Assembly: GCA_045647745.1 (NCBI GenBank)
Contig: JAZRMQ010000053.1
Location: 1 to 35,462, forward strand
Reading direction: 5' to 3'
DNA from: HGM04593 sp045647745
GTDB taxonomy: Bacteria; Bacteroidota; Bacteroidia; Bacteroidales; Bacteroidaceae
Length of the DNA stretch: 35,462 nt
Within the stretch, counting starts at the first letter, position 1. Every line of letters begins with the position of its first letter. Position numbers and translations under genes: made by a program. Shown here piece by piece: positions 15,563 to 24,336 of the stretch. The notes under the pieces are model-generated. The model did no database searches, was not told the origin of the DNA, and was given only the letters and a program-made list of their open reading frames with translations.

Positions 15563-18500
15563 TTATCTGATAAATACTTTTTTTCCTCCAACAATATAAA
15601 CTCCCGAGGTTGGATTTACCACACGTCTGCCACAGAGGTCGTAGATAACGTTATCCAAACGCTCTTCACACTCAATTTCCTCTACCTCGGTTGTTCCCAG
15701 ATAGCGCAATGACACGTTATACGCGCCTTGATTTTCAGATGAAGGCAGATAGGCCTTATTCATCGCGAGCACCCCGGCCGAACAGAGATAAAATCCCGGG
15801 CCATCAGCACCGCCGGCAAGAAGATACGCCTCGCCCGATTTTAGCTCTATAGCCCCACCGGCCGAATTGTAAAATATATTATCATCAATACCGGAGACAA
15901 AGGACGCCAGCGCAGGTTTCATCGTTACCACACCTACATCACCGGCAAGCAAGACTCCCTCATTTGCAGGCAGCACGTCACCATCGTATGAAACAAGTGT
16001 TATAAAGCCACCGCTCACCTTTTGCGCATAATACACAGCTATATCATCGGGGATAAGCACAGGGAACGGAGCGCTGAACGTAGCCAAGCCCCTCTCTTCA
16101 ATACCAACAATCAATGTGCTGCTCGAAATATCGTTGAGCTTCGGAGCATTAGGATATTGAGCCTCTTCCAGATAGAATAGCGAGCTATAATCGCCCTCGT
16201 AAAAGACACTGTTAGCATTTAGGCTGTGGAAGCCTGACACACCGGCAGTCATATAGTATAACCCTTTGTCACTCTCATTATACGCCTGCATTGCAAAACC
16301 TCCAAAAAATTCAGTTGCAACATCAACAGTGACAGGATTAGTTGGCACGAGCGCTCTGCCCGGCACAAATATTATCTCGGCATCATTTTCTCCAAGTTCG
16401 TAATCACCGGCAAAACCATTCACTGCGCCGCCGGCACCTTTTTTACCATCAGCACAATAAATCATATACTCCCCAGCATTGCTCACAAGAGCATAAACAT
16501 TGTCATCAACCTTGCGGAACACAAACGCTCCGGACTGACCAGCAGGTTTCACGTCTTTATCGGAAACAACAACAAGGCCCGAACCGCTATCGAACAAATA
16601 TCGATGGCTGCCATCATTGAATTTTGCTTTTATATAGTAGGCCTGACCATCAACAGGCATCTTCACATCGGCGGCACGTAGCACCTCTTGCGCGGCGACA
16701 ATATCAGAATATACAGTTGCCGCATCCACAGCTTCTCGATAGGCTTGCTTTGCATCCTCATCCGGATATCCCACGCCCCAATCATCAACAAGAGCCTTAG
16801 CCTCGGCAAGCAACGCCTCCTGCTCGCTATTTTCAACAGTCAACACAAAAGGACAATCCCAACTATTCTTATCCTCAAAAAGCTCAGTAACATTGATATT
16901 AAAATCTATTTTGTACCCATCGGGAGTCAATTTATCAATCTCTACAGTAAAGCTTTTTGTGGACTCTTTGCCCACCTCCAAATAACTCATTCCCACGCTT
17001 GCCGTAACCACTTTTGCACAAGGATTATCAGTGGAGAGCGTGAGAGTGCTCCTTGATTTCTGTTCATACTTTCCATTGTTTACTATTGTTATCTGGAAGG
17101 TATTTTCACCCACCTGCAACACATCAGGGGCTACAGTTTTTATTTTAACACTATAATCAGCCTTTTCGGTTATAGCCGACACGGCAGCCGACCACTTGTA
17201 TTCTTTATCATTGTAAACGGCAGCAACACAATAGCTATACTCTGTATCAGAATAGAGCCCGGCATCCAAGAATTCAAGCCCGGTTGTATTTGCCACATAC
17301 ACACCATCGCGATAAATATTATACCTTTGAGCATATTTCACCTCATCCCAAGTTATTTTCACCGACTGGATATCAACAGCCTTTGCAACAACCCCCGATG
17401 GCGCCGGCAGCGGATTGCCCTCGACAAGCAGAGAGAAATAGCTGTAATTATCATAGACAAACTGAGTTGAGACATCAATAACATTGTGGAACGCCACATC
17501 ATCGACGTGCAAGATATAAACATCCCAACCATAGCCCAATGCCTCCCACTGCTCAGCGGTAAAGAAGTGACGTATTGCCACGTAGACCTCTTTGCCCTCA
17601 TAGGCGCTAAGGTCCGCCGTATACTCTATCCAACCATTGCCATCCTCTTTTGTTATAGTCCACTCCTCTATTGTTGTAAAGTCGTTGGCAGACTTATTGC
17701 CATTCTCGGACACAGCAACACCAAAATGTTCACCAAACCACTCTTTTGAAGAGTTTGAGTGCACGCGTGCCCAAAAGCTCACTCTGCCACCCGAAGCCAC
17801 CTTCACTTTTGGCGATACAAGATAATTATCAATTGGGATATTATACTCCATCATTGATGCTTGACAATAGGCCTCACTCATCATCTGCCCTTTACCCGAG
17901 CGTGCAGCACCGGTAGCCTCCACCCTATGAGTTCCAGCCACAGACGAGTGCCACCACGGGTGGTTGCGCCCATCATTGCTTGCATCAAACGTAGTCCAAG
18001 AAGAATAGCCGTCGGACACGTAGCCATCGGCATCCAACCCCGGTTCAAATTCATAAACAAAACTCTCAACAGCTGTATAATTGTTGGGCACAGCGTACAA
18101 ATCAAAACTTATAGAATTATTATCAGGGATAGCCTCATCAATATCCACAACAAAACCCAGCGTACGAACCTCGCCAACCGCCATTGGCTCAAGCACCGCT
18201 TCACCCGAAACGATTGTCACATAAGGCGATGTGGTTTTTAAGGACACCGGTGTTTCTGCAACTGTTGCTATAGTACCTTTGTTTACGACATCTACATTTA
18301 CAGCAATATTTTTACCGGGTTTTATCACCCCAAGAGAACTTGACTGATAGACAATCTTCGCATAGCTGTCAAGTTCAACTGCAATATCATCAACCCACTC
18401 ACTCACTCCATCGGTTGTAGTTACTCTCATATAGGCAGTGTGCCCGTTAGGGGCATCATCGCTAACATTTATGATAAAAACGCCCTCGGCTGTAGCTCCG

Positions 18501-20203
18501 CTTGACATTTCGCCGTGATTTACCACGCCATTAACAATGCTAACATAAGCGTCGGTGGTCGAGAGTTCCGAAATTACATCGCCACGGCTTGCACCCTTGC
18601 CACTGTTGGACACCGCAAAAGCAACCTCTTTGCCGGTGCCCACCGTCATTGTTTTTGGAGAGAAATTATCGAGCCTGATGAAAGGGCGTACATTCTCGAC
18701 AACAATGCCACCAATAGCCGCAAGAGCATCGATACGGCCCGAACCTGTGCGATTGCTCTTCGACGCTGTCAATTTCTTTGCCGTTGTTTCAATTATCTCA
18801 CATATCTGAGCCGGTGTGAGAGCGGGATTTTTCTCAAGCATAAGTGCAATGATTCCGGCAACACAAGGAGTAGCCTGTGATGTTCCCGACATATATTTGT
18901 ATTTATCATTCTCCTCGTGCTTCAAAGAGTATATAAGATCGCCGGGAGCAGAGATATCCGGGCGTATCAAGCCAATATGCTCCGAATCATAAAGATAATC
19001 GGCAAAGCTGGTCTCTTGCCAAGTTACAGGACCTTGCGACGACGAACTGACATACTCATCATTTCCATTAACAGAACCCACGCTGATAATACTTGTCAAC
19101 CCACCTTGATTTATTTGTTGATTGGGGTGGAGATAAGGCGGAGGACAAGCTGCCGGAAAATCGACATTATGGGGAGCACCATAGCTGTTTCCATCATTAC
19201 CGACAGCAGCACAAACAGGCACGCCAAGCAGCAATGCGTTCTCAAAAGTATTACGCAAAAGCACAATATTCGCTTCGCTTATCTGCGAACTCTTAAAGCC
19301 CAAAGACAGACTCAGCACATTTGCCCCATTCTCAATGGCAAATTCAACACCGGCCATCATCTGCGCCGGCGTTCCGCCACCGCTTCTATTCACAACCTTC
19401 ACCGTCATTAGCGTTGCATCGGGAGCTACGCCAGTTACATTACCAACTGTGCCATCACCGCAAACAATACCCGCACAATGTGTTCCGTGGCCAAAATCAT
19501 CTGCTATATTTGAGTTATTATTAATAAAATTCCATCCATTAATGGGGTCGTCTTTTTCACCATCGCCATCAGTATCGGCATACCCCTGCCACAGATGGTC
19601 TTTCAAATCATAGTGGTCGGGGTTTGTTCCAGAGTCCAGAACCGCCACAACAACATTCTTGCCCGTGTATCCTTGCGCCCACACATCATCGGCATTCACC
19701 TGCAGCACGTGAGGTGTTGCGCTATGAGCTGCCGCTAGAACAGGCTGCTGCACTTCGTCAAAACTCTCAATAACCTGCATCTCTTTATTCAGACCTATCA
19801 CAAGCACATCGGGGTGTGTAGCCAAAGCCTCAACAACCTCTTTTGTTGCATCACAGCTGATTGCATTGGCAACCCAGTGGGTGGCAATATTGGCAACACG
19901 CCCCTTGCTCATAGCCCTTTGCAAAAAGTCAAGGACGGTTACCTGATTTTTCTTTGAATGTTCCTTGAGCCCTTTCACCATCAGTTCTCGACCGGAGCGA
20001 ATATCTTTCGACCTTGCAGCAAGCGCCTTCACACGCGCCGGCTCAGCCTGAGATTTTAGCACAATATTTATGCTCACCATCTCGTCTGTGCCATTTTCAA
20101 TAATCTGCAACAATTCTCTATCAACAACATTTTTTTGTTGCGAATAACAAAGATTGCAAAAGGCAAGCAGAAGTGCCACTATAAGAATTTGAGTCTTTTT
20201 CAT
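15563..20203 (-). CDS. Secreted multidomain subtilisin-like (S8) serine protease
   Basis: 1546 residues with a signal peptide (MKKTQILIVALLLAFCNLCY, then SQ). An inhibitor-I9-like propeptide region covers about 40-150. The subtilase domain follows (about 175-495), with Asp190 (AVLDSGTN), His239 (GHGTHCAG), oxyanion Asn336 (AVGNDG) and Ser442 (MSGTSQATP), so it should be active. After it come CARDB-like beta repeats (about 500-700), a region resembling a choice-of-anchor J/MAM-like carbohydrate-binding domain (about 720-910) and fibronectin type III (about 935-1020). A further CARDB-like repeat and beta-rich modules follow. The C-terminus (IYDLCGRRV, SGVYIVGGKKVFIR) resembles a Bacteroidota sorting domain such as that of the type IX system. 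It is probably exported to the surface to cut proteins. No promoter is visible in the 68-bp gap to lptB. Confidence 0.93.
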   Translation of the reverse strand: MKKTQILIVALLLAFCNLCYSQQKNVVDRELLQIIENGTDEMVSINIVLKSQAEPARVKALAARSKDIRSGRELMVKGLKEHSKKNQVTVLDFLQRAMSKGRVANIATHWVANAISCDATKEVVEALATHPDVLVIGLNKEMQVIESFDEVQQPVLAAAHSATPHVLQVNADDVWAQGYTGKNVVVAVLDSGTNPDHYDLKDHLWQGYADTDGDGEKDDPINGWNFINNNSNIADDFGHGTHCAGIVCGDGTVGNVTGVAPDATLMTVKVVNRSGGGTPAQMMAGVEFAIENGANVLSLSLGFKSSQISEANIVLLRNTFENALLLGVPVCAAVGNDGNSYGAPHNVDFPAACPPPYLHPNQQINQGGLTSIISVGSVNGNDEYVSSSSQGPVTWQETSFADYLYDSEHIGLIRPDISAPGDLIYSLKHEENDKYKYMSGTSQATPCVAGIIALMLEKNPALTPAQICEIIETTAKKLTASKSNRTGSGRIDALAAIGGIVVENVRPFIRLDNFSPKTMTVGTGKEVAFAVSNSGKGASRGDVISELSTTDAYVSIVNGVVNHGEMSSGATAEGVFIINVSDDAPNGHTAYMRVTTTDGVSEWVDDIAVELDSYAKIVYQSSSLGVIKPGKNIAVNVDVVNKGTIATVAETPVSLKTTSPYVTIVSGEAVLEPMAVGEVRTLGFVVDIDEAIPDNNSISFDLYAVPNNYTAVESFVYEFEPGLDADGYVSDGYSSWTTFDASNDGRNHPWWHSSVAGTHRVEATGAARSGKGQMMSEAYCQASMMEYNIPIDNYLVSPKVKVASGGRVSFWARVHSNSSKEWFGEHFGVAVSENGNKSANDFTTIEEWTITKEDGNGWIEYTADLSAYEGKEVYVAIRHFFTAEQWEALGYGWDVYILHVDDVAFHNVIDVSTQFVYDNYSYFSLLVEGNPLPAPSGVVAKAVDIQSVKITWDEVKYAQRYNIYRDGVYVANTTGLEFLDAGLYSDTEYSYCVAAVYNDKEYKWSAAVSAITEKADYSVKIKTVAPDVLQVGENTFQITIVNNGKYEQKSRSTLTLSTDNPCAKVVTASVGMSYLEVGKESTKSFTVEIDKLTPDGYKIDFNINVTELFEDKNSWDCPFVLTVENSEQEALLAEAKALVDDWGVGYPDEDAKQAYREAVDAATVYSDIVAAQEVLRAADVKMPVDGQAYYIKAKFNDGSHRYLFDSGSGLVVVSDKDVKPAGQSGAFVFRKVDDNVYALVSNAGEYMIYCADGKKGAGGAVNGFAGDYELGENDAEIIFVPGRALVPTNPVTVDVATEFFGGFAMQAYNESDKGLYYMTAGVSGFHSLNANSVFYEGDYSSLFYLEEAQYPNAPKLNDISSSTLIVGIEERGLATFSAPFPVLIPDDIAVYYAQKVSGGFITLVSYDGDVLPANEGVLLAGDVGVVTMKPALASFVSGIDDNIFYNSAGGAIELKSGEAYLLAGGADGPGFYLCSAGVLAMNKAYLPSSENQGAYNVSLRYLGTTEVEEIECEERLDNVIYDLCGRRVVNPTSGVYIVGGKKVFIR

Positions 20204-20212
20204 AGGAACAGT

Positions 20213-20258
20213 AAAAAAAGATTAAAGAGCCGCCCTGCGACGAAAAAAAAGCAGGGCG
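20213..20258 (-). terminator. Terminator after lptB
   Basis: CGCCCTGC (20231-20238) pairs with GCAGGGCG (20251-20258) around a 12-nt loop. On the minus strand a T7 tract (20213-20219) follows after a short gap. It separates lptB from the protease gene. Confidence 0.7.
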
Positions 20259-20271
20259 TTGCTATGGGGTA

Positions 20272-21051
20272 TTAGAACTGAAATTCACGTTTACGGAGCA
20301 CAAAATCACGACCAAGGTACTTCTCGCGCACGATAGGATTCTCGGCAAGCACCTCGGGAGTGCCTTCAAACAGCACGCGCCCCTCGAACAACAGATAGGC
20401 ACGGTCGGTGATACTCAAAGTCTCCTGCACATTATGGTCTGTGATTAGAATACCGATATTTTTATCTTTCAATTTCCACACAATATACTGAATATCCTCC
20501 ACGGCAATAGGGTCGACACCGGCAAAAGGCTCGTCAAGCATAATAAATTTGGGGTCTATTGCCAAACAGCGCGCAATCTCTGTACGGCGACGCTCACCAC
20601 CCGACAAACGGTCGCCAAGATTCTTGCGCACCTTCTGCAAACGAAATTCAGAGATAAGACTCTCCAATTTCTCTTTCTGATATTCAAGCGGTTTGCCGGT
20701 GAGTTCAAGCACCGATGCGATATTATCCTCAACCGTCATTTTGCGAAAAACGCTGGCCTCTTGAGCAAGATAGCCTATGCCCGCGCGAGCGCGCTTGTAC
20801 ACCGGATACTTTGTTATCTCTTTGCCATCGAGGAAAATTCGCCCACCGTTAGGTATCACCAAGCCGGTTGTCATATAGAACGAGGTTGTCTTTCCGGCTC
20901 CGTTAGGACCCAGCAGACCAACTATCTCGCCCTGCTTCACGTTAAACGAGACATTGTTCACAACAGTGCGTTTACCATATCTTTTGACAAGATTTTCGGT
21001 GCGCAAAACAGCAGCATCATCGGCGTTGCATATAATTTCCTTTTCCATCAT
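20272..21051 (-). CDS. lptB: LPS export ABC transporter ATP-binding protein LptB
   Basis: 259 residues. The cytoplasmic ATPase of the LptB2FG complex that pulls LPS out of the inner membrane into the Lpt bridge. Walker A GPNGAGKTT is at 48-56, Q-loop near YLAQEASVFRKM (93-104), signature LSGGERRR at 148-155, Walker B FIMLDEP at 168-174 and the switch His at 205. The YLAQEASVFR and LSGGERRR forms are typical of LptB. A second ATG follows the first directly (21046-21048), so the start may be one residue shorter. It is transcribed divergently from mlaEF, from a well-formed promoter at 21158-21189. Confidence 0.95.
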   Translation of the reverse strand: MMEKEIICNADDAAVLRTENLVKRYGKRTVVNNVSFNVKQGEIVGLLGPNGAGKTTSFYMTTGLVIPNGGRIFLDGKEITKYPVYKRARAGIGYLAQEASVFRKMTVEDNIASVLELTGKPLEYQKEKLESLISEFRLQKVRKNLGDRLSGGERRRTEIARCLAIDPKFIMLDEPFAGVDPIAVEDIQYIVWKLKDKNIGILITDHNVQETLSITDRAYLLFEGRVLFEGTPEVLAENPIVREKYLGRDFVLRKREFQF

Positions 21052-21146
21052 CGGGCTATTAACATTTTAATCTCAAAAGCAATGCAAACGAGCAAGAAAT
21101 ACAAAACCTGTTTCAATATTTTTCCAAGCAAGTGCAACCAACTTTC

Positions 21147-21158
21147 GAGACTAGTCTC
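21147..21158. promoter_or_regulatory. Perfect 12-bp palindrome next to the lptB -7 box
   Basis: GAGACTAGTCTC is a perfect inverted repeat. It abuts the -7 box of the lptB promoter at its downstream side, the position of a repressor operator or of an initial-transcript hairpin. No binding protein is known from the sequence. Confidence 0.4.
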
Positions 21159-21189
21159 AAAGGTAGTACATTTTTACTATTTCAACAAA
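21158..21189 (-). promoter_or_regulatory. Bacteroidota promoter of lptB
   Basis: The minus strand reads TACCTTTG (21158-21165), a full TAnnTTTG match. A perfect TTTG (21186-21189) lies 20 bp upstream. This is the best -33/-7 pair in the window. Confidence 0.7.
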
Positions 21190-21193
21190 AAAA

Positions 21194-21210
21194 GTGTCAT
21201 TTTATGACAC
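21194..21210. promoter_or_regulatory. Perfect inverted repeat upstream of the lptB -33 box
   Basis: GTGTCATTTTATGACAC is a 7-bp inverted repeat around TTT. It sits 4 bp upstream of the lptB -33 element and between the divergent lptB and mlaE promoters, a typical activator or repressor position. Confidence 0.45.
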
Positions 21211-21270
21211 AAATAACGGCAAAGTGGAATATTGTGGCACCCATTAACACAATTAAAAGACAAAAAATAG

Positions 21271-21278
21271 TAACTTTG
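21271..21278 (+). promoter_or_regulatory. Probable -7 box of mlaE-mlaF
   Basis: TAACTTTG matches TAnnTTTG 32 bp before the mlaE ATG. No convincing TTTG is found at -33. The predicted leader is very short (about 25-30 nt). Confidence 0.5.
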
Positions 21279-21310
21279 CACGCGAACTATTTGAAACGAC
21301 ACAAAAGACG

Positions 21311-22060
21311 ATGTTATTTATAGAAGCAATAAAGACCTTTGGAAGCTATTTGCTGCTGATGAAGCGCGTGCTGACAAAGCCCGAACGATGGAGAATGTTT
21401 TTCCGTCGCACTCTTCACGAAATTTACCAGCTGGGAATTAATTCAATCCCCATTGTTCTGATAATCTCACTATTTATCGGCGCTGTATTGTGCATACAGA
21501 TGAAGACAAATGTCGAGAGCCCTTGGATGCCTAAATTTGTGACAGGATATGCCACAAGAGAGGTGCTGTTGCTTGAATTCTCATCAACCATAATGTGTTT
21601 GATTCTGGCCGGAAAGGTGGGCTCAAATATCACCTCCGAGATTGGCGCAATGAGGGTAACACAGCAGATTGACGCACTTGATATGATGGGTGTCAACTCG
21701 GCAAATTTCCTTATACTCCCCAAGGTTACAGGACTGGTGTTTACAATCCCCATTCTTGTCATCTTCAGTATTGCATCCGGCATTGGTGGAGCATTTTTAA
21801 TTGGCAAGCTCACAGGCATTATGACAGCCGAGGAGCTCACCGTGGGATTGCAACACGAGTTCACTGCTTGGTTCATCTGGTACAGCATCATCAAGAGTTT
21901 CTTTTTTGCTTTTATCATCACCTCGGTGGCATCGTTCTATGGTTACACGGTAAAAGGCGGTTCAATAGAGGTGGGCAAAGCTAGTACCAATGCTGTTGTC
22001 AGTTGCAGCGTATTGATACTATTTTCAGACATAGTGTTAACCAATATTATGATGCAATGA
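21311..22060 (+). CDS. mlaE: MlaE-type phospholipid/lipid ABC transporter permease
   Basis: 249 residues with about five or six membrane segments and the MlaE/YrbE family signature around LEFSSTIMCLILAGKVGSN followed by EIGAMRVTQQIDALDMMGV. MlaE is the inner-membrane permease of the MCE system that moves phospholipids between the membranes and helps keep the outer membrane asymmetric. The stop overlaps the mlaF start as ATGA (22057-22060), so translation is coupled. The MCE-domain partner MlaD is not in the window and must be elsewhere. These are the only plus-strand genes here. Confidence 0.93.
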   Translation: MLFIEAIKTFGSYLLLMKRVLTKPERWRMFFRRTLHEIYQLGINSIPIVLIISLFIGAVLCIQMKTNVESPWMPKFVTGYATREVLLLEFSSTIMCLILAGKVGSNITSEIGAMRVTQQIDALDMMGVNSANFLILPKVTGLVFTIPILVIFSIASGIGGAFLIGKLTGIMTAEELTVGLQHEFTAWFIWYSIIKSFFFAFIITSVASFYGYTVKGGSIEVGKASTNAVVSCSVLILFSDIVLTNIMMQ

Positions 22061-22821
22061 TAGAAGTCTGCTCAATATACAAACAATTCGAAGGAAAAAC
22101 GGTGCTCGATGATATAAGCGCCACTTTCAACAACGGCATCACCAATCTAATCATTGGCCAGAGCGGTGCGGGCAAGACAGTGTTCCTAAAGTGCATTGTA
22201 GGCCTTCTTACACCCGAGAAGGGCAAAATAATATACGATGGGCGCAATGTCACAACCTTGAAGGAGAGAGATAAAATCACCATAAGACGCGAGATTGGAA
22301 TGTTGTTCCAAAATGCTGCATTATTCGACTCTATGAGCGTTCTCGAGAATGTGATGTTCCCTCTTGATATGTTTTCAACAATGACCTACAAAGAGCGATT
22401 GGCACGCGCAAGAGCCTGCCTCGACAGAGTAAACCTCATTGAAGCACAGGACAAATCACCCGAGGAGCTGTCGGGAGGTATGCAAAAGAGAGCCGCTATC
22501 GCCCGCGCAATAGCCCTTGAGCCCAAATATCTGTTCTGCGACGAGCCAAACTCCGGTCTCGACCCGCAGACCTCTCTTGTGATAGACGAGCTTATACACG
22601 ACATCACAAAGGAGTATGGAATAACCACCATTGTAAACACTCACGATATGAACTCCGTGATGAACATTGGCGACCACATTTTGTTCCTTAGCGGCGGCAA
22701 ACTCGCGTGGGAGGGTGACAAGACACAAATATTGAACACGAACAACAAACCACTCAACGAGTTCCTTTTCTCGAGCGAAATTTTGCGACAGGTAAAAGAG
22801 CAAGCGCTCAACAACAAATAA
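22057..22821 (+). CDS. mlaF: MlaF-type ABC transporter ATP-binding protein
   Basis: The frame is open from a TTG at 22003, but the ATG at 22057 gives MIEVCSIYKQFEGKTVLDDI and overlaps the mlaE stop by 4 bp, so it is chosen (254 residues). Walker A GQSGAGKT is at 34-41, signature LSGGMQKR at 138-145 and Walker B/D-loop DEPNSGLDP at 162-170. The LSGGMQKR and EPNSGLDP forms are characteristic of the MlaF family. It powers MlaE. A 15-bp hairpin terminator follows 15 bp after the stop. Confidence 0.95.
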   Translation: MIEVCSIYKQFEGKTVLDDISATFNNGITNLIIGQSGAGKTVFLKCIVGLLTPEKGKIIYDGRNVTTLKERDKITIRREIGMLFQNAALFDSMSVLENVMFPLDMFSTMTYKERLARARACLDRVNLIEAQDKSPEELSGGMQKRAAIARAIALEPKYLFCDEPNSGLDPQTSLVIDELIHDITKEYGITTIVNTHDMNSVMNIGDHILFLSGGKLAWEGDKTQILNTNNKPLNEFLFSSEILRQVKEQALNNK

Positions 22822-22835
22822 CGTATTTTATTGAC

Positions 22836-22870
22836 ACGACAAGGGGCAGCTATCAGCTGCCCCTTGTCGT
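22836..22870. terminator. Strong hairpin between convergent mlaF and the DUF5723 gene
   Basis: ACGACAAGGGGCAGC (22836-22850) pairs perfectly with GCTGCCCCTTGTCGT (22856-22870) around a 5-nt loop. There is no clear T tract on the plus strand, while the minus strand continues into mixed T/A. It probably serves both converging genes. Confidence 0.75.
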
Positions 22871-22936
22871 ATATAACCGTAAAGCCTAAAAAACGCCGTT
22901 TACTGAAAGTAAAAAGCTTTTCGGGCAGCCTCTTTT

Positions 22937-24316
22937 TTATTTGCGCTTACCCAAAGCAATATTCAAGCCAAGAGTGATATGTGCATTCATATTATCGACA
23001 GGAATAAACTGTGGAGTAACCTTTGTAATCATATAATCACTGCCAATAAACAGATTAAACCCTGCCGGATGGAAATTAAGCATCCAACCAAAAGATGTCC
23101 CATAAGTTCCGTAACCACAGTTCACCGACATCTCGAGCCACTTCAATGGAGCCACATTAATAAAACCACGAGCCTCGTACCAATCATAGCAAGCAAAATC
23201 GGAGAAGCACTGACTATATAGCACAGCAACAGAGAGAGGCTTGTAGAAAGGCATACTATATTCTGCACCAAGATACATTGTTGAGTTTAGCTCTGTGTTC
23301 ATAACATTTGCACCATCGTAATTAAACTCAATCATCTTGGAAGCATCGGTACCCAACCTCTCGAGCTCGGCGTTCACAGAGCCCTCTACATCTTCGTAGT
23401 CAAGCTCACCAAAGCCGTTAAATTCAACCCTTGTATCAGTGCTCTGGCCACTCATCATATGTCCCCAGCTAATATAACCAAGGTCTGTTATTGAGCCCGA
23501 GAGCTTTAATCCCGGGACAATAGAATCCATATCATACACAAAGCCCAAATCAACAGCAAAGCCCGATGATGAAGGCATCATTTTCCCAAATTTTATTCCG
23601 TTTATGACATTATTTTCATCTAACGTCGGTGTTGCCTCGCAGAAGAGTGCCGCCTGCATCTGCGCGTGGCTCTCAACAAGCCAATGCTGGTCGTTAAGCT
23701 CAACATTCAGTTTATCGACAAAAACATTTGCGTGTGCCAAGCCTACAAGGTATTTCAAATTCGCACCAAGTCTAAAGCCATTGAATATATTGTGTGAATA
23801 CCCTACTGTTATCGCAGCATAGTTCATCGTATTAATATTGAGGCCCGAGAAGCTGTAGCTATTCTTTTGCAACCCCCTCTTGGCAAACTCAAATAACCCT
23901 TTTGGCAATGAGAGTGCAGCCGCAGAGTGCAAAGAGAGGTCTAAAGAGGCATAACCACCCAAAAGACGAAAACCTGCACCCAATATTGTCTCATCCAGTT
24001 TAAACCCAAAGCGAGCTTCCGATGGTAATTTATTCAAAAACTCATCGGCATTAACAGTGCCGCTCATGAATGTAGTAAGTTCATTCTCACCTCGAGGATA
24101 GAGGAAATTTGAGATGCCCACATTTCCATTTGTTCTCAGAGAGAGGTTACCCACTAATGGCGAGAAATAGCCTCGCTCGGCTTTCATCGCAGGGTTTATT
24201 TTACTATTATACAACGTTCCATCAAGAAAATATGATGAAATTGCCGTTTGCGCCACACTTGCCTGCAAACAGACAAAAACAGAGAATGTAGCAATTATAT
24301 ATCTTATGTTTTTCAT
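22937..24316 (-). CDS. DUF5723-type outer-membrane protein
   Basis: 459 residues. Signal peptide MKNIRYIIATFSVFVCLQAS ending near VAQ, then a start typical of DUF5723 proteins (SSYFLDGTLYNSKINPAMKA). The whole chain alternates hydrophobic and polar residues, with repeated Gly/Tyr/aromatic beta-strand patterns, as in outer-membrane beta-barrels of the PorQ/PorV kind. It ends in GLNIALGKRK. It starts 20 bp after the stop of the 1022-residue lipoprotein, so the pair is co-transcribed and may form a surface complex. The substrate is unknown. The family call is from memory of the N-terminal motif and is good but not certain. Confidence 0.82.
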   Translation of the reverse strand: MKNIRYIIATFSVFVCLQASVAQTAISSYFLDGTLYNSKINPAMKAERGYFSPLVGNLSLRTNGNVGISNFLYPRGENELTTFMSGTVNADEFLNKLPSEARFGFKLDETILGAGFRLLGGYASLDLSLHSAAALSLPKGLFEFAKRGLQKNSYSFSGLNINTMNYAAITVGYSHNIFNGFRLGANLKYLVGLAHANVFVDKLNVELNDQHWLVESHAQMQAALFCEATPTLDENNVINGIKFGKMMPSSSGFAVDLGFVYDMDSIVPGLKLSGSITDLGYISWGHMMSGQSTDTRVEFNGFGELDYEDVEGSVNAELERLGTDASKMIEFNYDGANVMNTELNSTMYLGAEYSMPFYKPLSVAVLYSQCFSDFACYDWYEARGFINVAPLKWLEMSVNCGYGTYGTSFGWMLNFHPAGFNLFIGSDYMITKVTPQFIPVDNMNAHITLGLNIALGKRK

Positions 24317-24336
24317 AGTCCTTTACCTAAAATGTT

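Noticed and set aside
22003..22056. Longer mlaF with an 18-residue N-terminal extension
   Set aside because: It would start at TTG inside mlaE. The ATG at 22057 makes an ATGA overlap and matches the ABC domain start.
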